Shown here one piece after another: positions 7,017 to 13,580 of a stretch of DNA of 23,832 nucleotides. The notes below the pieces were generated by a model that had not been told where the DNA came from, ran no database searches, and worked only from the letters and a program-made list of their open reading frames with translations. Positions within the stretch are counted from its first letter, which is position 1, and each line of letters starts with the position of its first letter. Origin of the DNA: Gammaproteobacteria bacterium (GTDB lineage: Bacteria > Pseudomonadota > Gammaproteobacteria > Pseudomonadales > Cellvibrionaceae); NCBI GenBank assembly GCA_021151625.1, contig JAGKWY010000097.1:1-23832 (forward strand), in the 5' to 3' direction. The position numbers and the translations under genes were made by a program.

Positions 7017-8027
7017 TTGTCGGCAAGAATTCGAATAGCAGTTGATGCTATGAGCGGGGACTTAGGTCCCCGCGTTGCTATTTCAGCAGCAGAAAACTTT
7101 GTTGCTGCCCATCCTGATGTCGATCTGACTTTTGTTGGAGATCGATCCCAGCTTCAGTCGTTAATTGAAAAGTCGCCCTCGTTGCTGCGTAGTTCTGCGT
7201 GTATTTTTCATGCTGCAGATGTGGTTTCCATGGGCGATGACCCTCTTGGTGCGTTGCGCCAAAAAAAGAATTCCTCTATGTGGGTTGCCTTGGAGCGGTT
7301 GCGCACCGGAGAGGTTGATGCGTGTGTGAGTGCGGGCAATACCGGGGCGCTTCTGGCAATGTCCAGGTATTTGATTAAGACCTTTCCTGAAATTGAGCGT
7401 CCGGCCATCTGTAAATCCATGCCGGTAACAGATGGTTTAACTTATCTATTGGACCTGGGTGCAAATATCAATTGCTCTCCCTTTCATTTGCAACAATTTG
7501 CACTCATGGGGAGTGTATTGGCTGAGGTTGCTGGTGTTGTTGCACCACGCGTTGCGCTACTGAATATTGGTAGCGAGGCTCAAAAAGGCACCGAAGTCCT
7601 GCAGCAAGCGCAAGAGCTTTTGCGTAATGATTTGCGGATCAATTACGTAGGATTTGTTGAGTCCAGTGATATTTTCAGCGGGCATGATCATGTAATTGTT
7701 TGCGATGGCTTTCATGGAAATGTTGCTTTAAAAGCAAGCGAGGGACTGGCGCGGTTTGTGGCAAAAAAAATTTCCTTAACATTGCAGCGAAATTTATTTA
7801 ACAGGTTGTTGTCTTTCATCGCTTCACCAGTGCTCGCGCAATTGCGCGAAGAGTTAAATCCTTCGCTGTATAATGGAGCTAGTTTTCTGGGGTTGCAAAA
7901 AACGGTAATAAAAAGTCATGGAAGTGCAGACAGCAAAGCATTTATGCATGCGCTTGTTGTGGCTCGCGAGCAAGTGTTGTTGCGGGTTCCTGAGCAAATT
8001 GCACGAAAGTTAGGGTCTGGTAATTAA
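7017..8027 (+). CDS. plsX: Phosphate acyltransferase PlsX
   Basis: Peripheral membrane enzyme that turns acyl-ACP and phosphate into acyl-phosphate, the acyl donor for PlsY and the first committed step of phospholipid synthesis. Visible motifs are RIAVDAMSGDLGPR at the N-terminus, SAGNTGALLAMSRY, LLDLGANINCSP, ALLNIGSEAQKGTE, VCDGFHGNVALKASEG and NGASFLGLQKTVIKSHGSA, all characteristic of PlsX. The frame is open from TTG 6972, inside rpmF, but alignment with the pseudomonad N-terminus (MSAQVIAIDAM) points to TTG 7017, giving 336 residues. No ATG lies before the conserved core and no Shine-Dalgarno sequence is evident. With rpmF ending 22 bases upstream, translational coupling is plausible. 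fabD follows after 35 bases. Confidence 0.95.
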   Translation: MSARIRIAVDAMSGDLGPRVAISAAENFVAAHPDVDLTFVGDRSQLQSLIEKSPSLLRSSACIFHAADVVSMGDDPLGALRQKKNSSMWVALERLRTGEVDACVSAGNTGALLAMSRYLIKTFPEIERPAICKSMPVTDGLTYLLDLGANINCSPFHLQQFALMGSVLAEVAGVVAPRVALLNIGSEAQKGTEVLQQAQELLRNDLRINYVGFVESSDIFSGHDHVIVCDGFHGNVALKASEGLARFVAKKISLTLQRNLFNRLLSFIASPVLAQLREELNPSLYNGASFLGLQKTVIKSHGSADSKAFMHALVVAREQVLLRVPEQIARKLGSGN

Positions 8028-8062
8028 TGTTCATCTAATTTAAAAAAGAAGCTTAAATTTTT

Positions 8063-9001
8063 ATGATTAATTCTCATCTTGCATTTGTTTTTCCGGGTCA
8101 GGGTTCGCAAAAAATCGGCATGCTGGCAGAATTGGCTGCAGAATATCCCATTGTGCAGCAGACATTTTTGGAGGCTGCTGAGGTGTTGGGGTATGACCTT
8201 TGGGCGTTGGTTCAAAATGGCACTCAAGAGGAAATTAATTTGACTGAGCGGACGCAACCTTTGTTGCTAACTGCCAGTGTTGCAGTATTTCGTGTATGGA
8301 AAGAAAAAAATGGTGCTATGCCTGCACTTATGGCTGGGCATAGTTTGGGGGAGTGGTCAGCATTAGTTTGTGCTGGTGTTGTTGCCTTTAAGGATGCAGT
8401 AAAACTGGTGCAGCAACGTGGAAAGTTTATGCAGGAGGCTGTTCCTGCTGGTCAAGGAGCTATGGCGGCAATTATTGGGTTAGATGATGCGTTGATTGTC
8501 GAAGCTTGTAAAAAAGCAGAGCAGGGCGAAGTTGTTTCTGCTGTAAATTTTAATTCGCCTGGGCAAGTAGTTATTGCTGGTGCAGCGGCGGCTGTGGCTC
8601 GCGCTGGTGTTTTATGCAAAGAGGCAGGAGCAAAGCGTGCTCTACCTCTGCCGGTAAGTGCACCTTTTCATACGGAATTAATGCGCCCCGCAGCAGAGCG
8701 TTTGGCTGAGCAAATTACAGCAACTATCTTCTCAATACCGTTGGTTCCTGTTGTTCATAACGTCACTGCGGATGTCGAGACCAACCCCGAGAAAATCAAA
8801 GCGTTAATGATTGAACAAATCTATAGTCCGGTACGTTGGGTTGAATGTGTAAATACCTTGGTTAAAAAAGGTGTTACAAAGACTTTGGAGTGTGGTCCAG
8901 GAAAGGTTTTATCAGGTTTAAATAAGCGCATTAACGCTGAAATGGTTACGGTTTCTGTTGAAAAACCGGAAGAGCTGCTTGCTGTTTTGTCTGAAGTTTA
9001 A
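8063..9001 (+). CDS. fabD: Malonyl-CoA:ACP transacylase FabD
   Basis: Transfers malonyl from malonyl-CoA to the phosphopantetheine of acyl carrier protein, supplying the extender unit for fatty acid elongation. The N-terminal FVFPGQGSQKIGML, the nucleophile elbow GHSLGEWSAL with Ser94, the QRGKFMQEAVP segment containing the conserved Arg, and APFHTELM with His203 are all present. Length is 312 residues, typical. The ATG has only a weak purine stretch (AAAAAAGAAG) upstream. It is followed by fabG after 26 bases. Its protein substrate, ACP, should be encoded two genes downstream, but that gene is truncated here. Confidence 0.97.
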   Translation: MINSHLAFVFPGQGSQKIGMLAELAAEYPIVQQTFLEAAEVLGYDLWALVQNGTQEEINLTERTQPLLLTASVAVFRVWKEKNGAMPALMAGHSLGEWSALVCAGVVAFKDAVKLVQQRGKFMQEAVPAGQGAMAAIIGLDDALIVEACKKAEQGEVVSAVNFNSPGQVVIAGAAAAVARAGVLCKEAGAKRALPLPVSAPFHTELMRPAAERLAEQITATIFSIPLVPVVHNVTADVETNPEKIKALMIEQIYSPVRWVECVNTLVKKGVTKTLECGPGKVLSGLNKRINAEMVTVSVEKPEELLAVLSEV

Positions 9002-9027
9002 TTTCTAAATTACAGGATTAAATTACT

Positions 9028-9771
9028 ATGAGTTTAAATGATAAGGTTGCCTTGGTTACTGGTGCGAGTCGCGGTATTGGAGCTGCAATTGCTGAGCAAC
9101 TTGGGAAAGCGGGGGCAACCGTAATTGGTACTGCAACGAGTGAATCTGGTGCGGAAAAAATCTCTGCGCGCTTCACTGAATTGGGAATTCGCGGTGCAGG
9201 AAAAGTGTTGAATGTTACTGATGCAGATTCAGTAGCAAATTTGTTAAAAGCAGTTGGTGATGAATTTGGCGCGCCTGCGATTCTGGTAAATAACGCAGGC
9301 ATTACCAAGGATAACCTCTTAATGCGTATGAGCGATGAGGAATGGTTTGATGTAATCAATACTAATCTCAGTGCAATTTACCGCTTAAGTAAAGGTGTGT
9401 TGCGTGGAATGATGAAAGCCCGTTGGGGGCGAATTATCAATATTAGCTCTGTTGTTGGTGCCATGGGTAATCCAGGGCAATCAAACTACGCCGCAACTAA
9501 AGCGGGTGTTTCTGGTTTTGCGCGTTCATTAGCAGCAGAAGTTGGGTCGCGCAACATTACGGTAAATACAGTTGCCCCGGGATTTATTGATACGGATATG
9601 ACAAAAGTATTGCCGGAAGAGCAAAAGCAGCAACTCATGTCCCGTATTCCTCTTGGGCGTCTTGGTGCGCCGGAAGAGATTGCATCGGTTGTTGTTTTTC
9701 TGGCCAGTGATGCTGGTTCTTACATCAGTGGCGAGACAATTCACGTCAATGGCGGCATGTATATGTCGTAA
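9028..9771 (+). CDS. fabG: 3-oxoacyl-ACP reductase FabG
   Basis: NADPH-dependent short-chain dehydrogenase that reduces 3-oxoacyl-ACP in each elongation round. The Rossmann motif TGASRGIGAAIAE, NNAGITKDNLLMRM, the catalytic Ser141 in INISSVVG and the YxxxK motif with Tyr154 and Lys158 (SNYAATKAG) are intact. The C-terminus SGETIHVNGGMYMS is typical. Length is 247 residues. AGGA lies about 12 bases before the ATG. The next 190 bases hold a small hairpin and the acpP upstream region. Confidence 0.98.
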   Translation: MSLNDKVALVTGASRGIGAAIAEQLGKAGATVIGTATSESGAEKISARFTELGIRGAGKVLNVTDADSVANLLKAVGDEFGAPAILVNNAGITKDNLLMRMSDEEWFDVINTNLSAIYRLSKGVLRGMMKARWGRIINISSVVGAMGNPGQSNYAATKAGVSGFARSLAAEVGSRNITVNTVAPGFIDTDMTKVLPEEQKQQLMSRIPLGRLGAPEEIASVVVFLASDAGSYISGETIHVNGGMYMS

Positions 9772-9783
9772 TTGCTACTTATA

Positions 9784-9804
9784 ACTCTTTGTTTTTAAAA
9801 GAGT
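9784..9804 (+). promoter_or_regulatory. Weak hairpin after fabG
   Basis: ACTCTTT (9784-9790) pairs with AAAGAGT (9798-9804) around a 7-base loop, 13 bases past the fabG stop. The stem is AT-rich and only ATTTGT follows, so it is a poor intrinsic terminator. It may stabilise the 3' end of the fabG message or reduce read-through before the separate acpP promoter. Confidence 0.3.
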
Positions 9805-9839
9805 ATTTGTCAAATCATAAAGAATTTTGCCGTTTGGCA

Positions 9840-9881
9840 TTACAACAACCTTAAAATCGATGTAAAATGCGCGTCGATTTT
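9840..9881 (+). promoter_or_regulatory. Candidate acpP promoter overlapped by an inverted repeat
   Basis: A -10 like TAAAAT (9863-9868) stands 17 bases after a weak -35 TTACAA (9840-9845, three of six consensus bases). The 8-bp inverted repeat AAAATCGA (9853-9860) and TCGATTTT (9874-9881) flanks the -10 box symmetrically enough to be an operator or a leader hairpin. In many bacteria acpP has its own strong promoter within the fab cluster, which agrees with a 190-base gap here. The promoter assignment is inferred. Confidence 0.45.
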
Positions 9882-9961
9882 GGCCGGATCACATGGTCAA
9901 ACCAGTTTTGGTTTTATTGTCCAGTGTTTCGAACTATAACCACTAGGAGTTACATAACATC

Positions 9962-10033
9962 ATGAGTAGCATTGAAGAACGCGTAAAAAAGATCGTTGCT
10001 GAGCAACTGGGTGTGAAAGAAATTGCAAAATAG
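9962..10033 (+). pseudogene. acpP: Truncated acyl carrier protein gene, 23 codons left
   Basis: The frame begins MSSIEERVKKIVAEQLGVKE, practically the same as the first 20 residues of gammaproteobacterial acyl carrier protein. It then reads IAK and stops at TAG 10031-10033. The normal protein has about 78 residues; everything from helix I onwards is missing, including the DSL motif whose serine carries phosphopantetheine. Only 133 bases separate this stop from the fabF start, so a full gene cannot fit, and no frame of either strand in that stretch shows ACP-like residues. The ribosome-binding site AGGAG (9945-9949, 12 bases upstream) and the position between fabG and fabF are unchanged. Because ACP is essential, a complete copy must exist elsewhere, or the deletion belongs to the clone or assembly. 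Truncation is seen; its cause is inferred. Confidence 0.9.
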
Positions 10034-10166
10034 TACGGCTTTTTCTTTTTATCAGTTTTAGCGTTGTAAATAATCCGAGCAATATACGCTTTTGAGTTAA
10101 TTCTAATCATCACGACAAATTAACCGGTCTTATCGGTTTGCTTGTCCTTCGCGGAGAGTCTCACAG

Positions 10167-11405
10167 GTGTCGCGTAGAAGAGTTGTTGTCACTGGTCTGG
10201 GTATGATCAGTTCACTGGGAAATACGGTTGCTGAAACCTGGCAAGGCATTGTCAATGGTAAGAGTGGTGTGGCCACTATTTCTCATTTTGATGCATCGGC
10301 ATTCACCACACAGTTTAGTGCTTCAGTAAAAAATTTGGTTGTGGATGATTATTTCCCCAGTAAAGAAGCGCGCAAAATGGATCCGTTTATCCAGTATGGG
10401 ATGATTGCTGGTATTCAAGCGATTCGTGATTCGGGCTTGGAAATTACGGATGCTAACGCCGGTCGTATCGGTGTTTCTATTGGTTCTGGAATTGGTGGTA
10501 TTGGCACTATTGAAGATGGGTCGTCTACGCTTGAGCACAAAGGGCCGCGTCGTATTTCCCCATTTTTTGTTCCCAGCGCCATTATCAATATGATCTCTGG
10601 CAATTTGTCGATCATGTATGGTTTGCGTGGTCCAAACATTGCAATTACTACCGCGTGTACAACAGGTACTCACAGTATCGGTTTTGCGGCTCGTATGATC
10701 CAGTATGGCGATGCGGATGTTATGGTTGCCGGTGGTGCCGAAATGGCAACCACCCCGTTGGGGCTGGGCGGTTTTGCTGCTGCGCGCGCGCTCTCAACAC
10801 GCAATGATAATCCACAAGCTGCCAGCCGCCCCTGGGATAAAGACCGTGATGGTTTTGTATTGGGTGACGGTGCCGGTGTATTGGTGCTGGAAGAGTATGA
10901 GCATGCCAAAAAACGTGGTGCAAAAATTTATGCCGAGCTAATTGGTTTTGGCATGAGTGGTGATGCTTATCATATGACTTCACCACCCGAAGATGGCTCA
11001 GGTGCAGCGGCTTCTATGCGTAATGCGATTCTGGATGCTGCTATTCCACTGGAGTTAATTAACTACATCAATGCGCACGGAACATCAACGCAGGCAGGTG
11101 ATAAGGCTGAATGCCAGGCAGTGAAATCGGTGATGGGGAGTGCGGTTGGACAGGTTGCTGTCAGCTCTACCAAATCAATGATCGGTCATTTGCTAGGCGC
11201 TGCTGGTGCTGTAGAAGCTATTTTTAGTGTGCTGGCAATTCGCGATCAAGTGGCACCGCCAACTATTAACCTGGAAAACCCGGAAGAGGGCTGCGATATC
11301 AATCTGGTTCCTAATATCGCGCAGGAGCGTAAGATTGAGGCGGTATTGTCGAACTCGTTTGGGTTTGGTGGCACCAACGGATCGTTGATTTTCCGCAAGG
11401 TTTAA
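10167..11405 (+). CDS. fabF: 3-oxoacyl-ACP synthase II FabF
   Basis: Condensing enzyme that extends acyl-ACP with malonyl-ACP, including the cis-unsaturated step to C18. The Cys-His-His triad is complete: Cys164 in TTACTTGTHSIG, His304 in NAHGTSTQAGD and His341 in SMIGHLLGAAGAVEA, each one position later than in E. coli FabF. The N-terminal RRVVVTGLGMISSLGN and the C-terminal SNSFGFGGTNGSLIF are classic. Length is 412 residues. The start is GTG 10167, preceded by GGAGAG (10153-10158) at 8 bases. It is followed by a strong terminator that closes the fab operon. Its protein partner ACP would normally come from the gene just upstream, which is broken here. Confidence 0.98.
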   Translation: MSRRRVVVTGLGMISSLGNTVAETWQGIVNGKSGVATISHFDASAFTTQFSASVKNLVVDDYFPSKEARKMDPFIQYGMIAGIQAIRDSGLEITDANAGRIGVSIGSGIGGIGTIEDGSSTLEHKGPRRISPFFVPSAIINMISGNLSIMYGLRGPNIAITTACTTGTHSIGFAARMIQYGDADVMVAGGAEMATTPLGLGGFAAARALSTRNDNPQAASRPWDKDRDGFVLGDGAGVLVLEEYEHAKKRGAKIYAELIGFGMSGDAYHMTSPPEDGSGAAASMRNAILDAAIPLELINYINAHGTSTQAGDKAECQAVKSVMGSAVGQVAVSSTKSMIGHLLGAAGAVEAIFSVLAIRDQVAPPTINLENPEEGCDINLVPNIAQERKIEAVLSNSFGFGGTNGSLIFRKV

Positions 11406-11430
11406 GTTTTATTTTGTTTCTAGCTTAGCC

Positions 11431-11461
11431 AACGCCGGACTGGAAGCAGTCCGGCGTTTTT
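11431..11461 (+). terminator. Rho-independent terminator after fabF
   Basis: A perfect 11-bp stem, AACGCCGGACT (11431-11441) with AGTCCGGCGTT (11448-11458), and a 6-base loop GGAAGC, is followed by a T run through 11461. It lies 26 bases after the fabF stop. The next gene, pabC, starts only 16 bases after it, so pabC and mltG need read-through or a promoter upstream of the hairpin. Confidence 0.93.
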
Positions 11462-11477
11462 GCATATAGAGGTCGTT

Positions 11478-12329
11478 ATGTCCTTGCAGTTACCCATTAT
11501 CACGATTAACGGTGTGCTAAATGCTTCCGTGTCACCATTAGATCGTGGGTTTACCTATGGCGATGGTCTATTTGAAACCTGTCGTTATTTTGCGGGTCGA
11601 ATACCACTATGGAACTTTCATCGCGATAGGTTATTTGCCTCGGCAAAACGTTTACAAATTCCACTGGATGAAGTGAAACTGCAGGAATATCTGGATTCTT
11701 TGTTAACGTTGTTACGTACTAATCAGATAACTGATGCAGTTGTGAAGGTGCAAATAACGCGAGGAGAAGGTGGGCGGGGGTACCGTTTACCTGATGTAAT
11801 AAATCCCACTTACTGCATCGGTATTTTTACTGGAGTGCCGCTGGAATCAAACTCTTTCAGTGACGGTGTTGATCTTCGTATTTGTGATTTGCGCTTGGGG
11901 AAAAACCCGGCGTTGGCAGGTATTAAACATCTAAACCGTTTGGAGCATATTTTGGCGCGTGCGGAGTGGCGCGATGAGTTTGCTGAAGGTTTGTTGTTGG
12001 ATGTTGACGATAATCTCATTGAGGCAACGGTTAGTAATTTATTTGTGATAAAGGATGGAAAATTGTTTACTCCTGACTTGTCTGCTGCAGGCGTGGCAGG
12101 GGTCATGCGTCGAGCAATTATCGATGTTTTTGCGGGGCAGTTGAATTTATCCGTGCATATCGTTCAGCTCAAGATGAGTGATTTGGTTGTGGCGGATGAA
12201 ATATTTTTATCCAATAGTGTTTTTGGTATTTGGCCGGTGAACAGCATTGATGGGCTGGAGCTTGAATTGAAGTGTTCAGTGACTCATCAATTGCAGCAAA
12301 AATTATTGGCTTGGCTGAAAAATGCTTAA
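11478..12329 (+). CDS. pabC: Aminodeoxychorismate lyase
   Basis: PLP-dependent fold-type IV enzyme that splits 4-amino-4-deoxychorismate into p-aminobenzoate and pyruvate for folate synthesis. The N-terminal SPLDRGFTYGDGLFETCRY and the PLP lysine Lys150 in GIKHLNRLEHILARAEW are seen; the KHLNRLE context is that of lyases rather than of branched-chain aminotransferases. Further motifs are EATVSNLFVI and GVAGVMRRAI. The start ATG 11478 has AGAGG (11468-11472) 5 bases upstream, giving 283 residues; the upstream extension to 11460 runs into the terminator and is not believable. mltG follows after the stop, as in Pseudomonas and E. coli. Confidence 0.94.
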   Translation: MSLQLPIITINGVLNASVSPLDRGFTYGDGLFETCRYFAGRIPLWNFHRDRLFASAKRLQIPLDEVKLQEYLDSLLTLLRTNQITDAVVKVQITRGEGGRGYRLPDVINPTYCIGIFTGVPLESNSFSDGVDLRICDLRLGKNPALAGIKHLNRLEHILARAEWRDEFAEGLLLDVDDNLIEATVSNLFVIKDGKLFTPDLSAAGVAGVMRRAIIDVFAGQLNLSVHIVQLKMSDLVVADEIFLSNSVFGIWPVNSIDGLELELKCSVTHQLQQKLLAWLKNA

Positions 12330-12356
12330 TTGTTGAATGTAGTTATTGACTGGTTT

Positions 12357-13418
12357 ATGAAGAAATTTTCTCTTTCCCTAAAATTGCTGATTATCGCAAC
12401 AACAATTTATCTGGCTGGCCTTATTAGCGCCACCGCCGGGTGGTGGTATTTTCAGCGCTGGTTGGTAACACCTTTAAATATTGATGCTCAGGGATACAGC
12501 TATGAGTTAACCCAGGGGCAATCGCTGAGTCATTTAGCTAATGATTTGGGAACAAAAAACATTCTTGATTATCCCCGGCTGTTGCGCCTTTATGCTCGAT
12601 TCACCAATGCGAATAAGGTTCATGCGGGAGAGTATTTTTTTGCGCCGGGCACTACGCCTGAATCGCTACTGGAAAAATTGAAGAAGGGTGATGTGGTTTT
12701 ATATCAGGTGACTTTTGTGGAGGGCTGGACCTTCAAGCAGGCACTAGCGGCATTGGAGAAAAGCCCTTCAATTCGGCATGAGCTGACTGGTAAGACAGAC
12801 AAAGAGCAGCTCGCGCTTTTGGGGTTGTCTATCGCTCATCCAGAAGGTTGGTTTTTTCCGGATACTTACAGCTTTAGCCGTAATACCAGTGATGTAGAGA
12901 TACTGCAAAAGTCATTTCGTAAAATGGAAAGTCTGCTAAATACGGAATGGGAAAAGCGTGCCGCTAATTTGCCCTATAAAAGCGCTTATGAGGCTTTGAT
13001 TATGGCGTCGATTATCGAACGTGAAACCGGGCATCACAGTGAGCGGGATCAAATTGCCGGGGTGTTCGTGCGGCGTTTACAACGAGGCATGAAGTTGCAG
13101 ACGGACCCCACGGTTATTTATGGAATGGGGGATAGCTATCGCGGACGTATTACCCGTAAAAACCTTGAAGAAGCCACTCCTTACAATACCTATACGATTG
13201 ATGGATTACCGCCAACACCTATTGCTTTGCCAAGCGCGGCTTCAATCAAGGCTGCCTTGAATCCCGCTGCTGGAGATACGCTGTATTTTGTGGCCAAGGG
13301 TGATGGCACCAGTGAGTTTTCAGCAACTCTAGATGCGCATAACCAAGCGGTTAGGCGCTACCAGTTGAATCGTCGCAGTGATTATCGTGCGGCGCCTCCG
13401 TCGCCCGTCAAAAACTGA
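12357..13418 (+). CDS. mltG: Endolytic murein transglycosylase MltG
   Basis: Inner-membrane lytic transglycosylase that cuts nascent glycan strands and so sets their length. A basic N-terminus (MKKFSLSLK) leads into one membrane segment at about residues 10-35. A LysM-like subdomain follows (YELTQGQSLSHLANDLG), then the YceG catalytic domain with EGWTFKQALAAL, HPEGWFFPDTYSF and MASIIERETGHHSERD, where Glu221 is the catalytic acid, and LQTDPTVIYGMG. The C-terminus has DGLPPTPIALPS and YFVAKGDGTSEFS. Length is 353 residues from ATG 12357. A TTG at 12330, directly after the pabC stop, would add nine residues. No clear Shine-Dalgarno sequence is seen, so coupling to pabC is likely. In Pseudomonas tmk and holB follow; here they do not. 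Confidence 0.95.
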   Translation: MKKFSLSLKLLIIATTIYLAGLISATAGWWYFQRWLVTPLNIDAQGYSYELTQGQSLSHLANDLGTKNILDYPRLLRLYARFTNANKVHAGEYFFAPGTTPESLLEKLKKGDVVLYQVTFVEGWTFKQALAALEKSPSIRHELTGKTDKEQLALLGLSIAHPEGWFFPDTYSFSRNTSDVEILQKSFRKMESLLNTEWEKRAANLPYKSAYEALIMASIIERETGHHSERDQIAGVFVRRLQRGMKLQTDPTVIYGMGDSYRGRITRKNLEEATPYNTYTIDGLPPTPIALPSAASIKAALNPAAGDTLYFVAKGDGTSEFSATLDAHNQAVRRYQLNRRSDYRAAPPSPVKN

Positions 13419-13580
13419 GTGCTTTTTGATCTTTTATAGTGCGTTCTCGCTATTGTGGTGTCGTCGTCGAGGTATGAAAAAGCCTGTCAAATCAGTAGAA
13501 TAACCCCAAGTTTCGCGACCTTGTCCAATACTGGGCTGGTCGCTTCAAGTCATGAATCACCCCAATGGATTTGTTATCCC

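Noticed and set aside
13455..13580. 42-residue N-terminal extension of GlnS from GTG 13455
   Set aside because: It has no likeness to glutaminyl-tRNA synthetases, and the protein from ATG 13581 already has the normal N-terminus and length.
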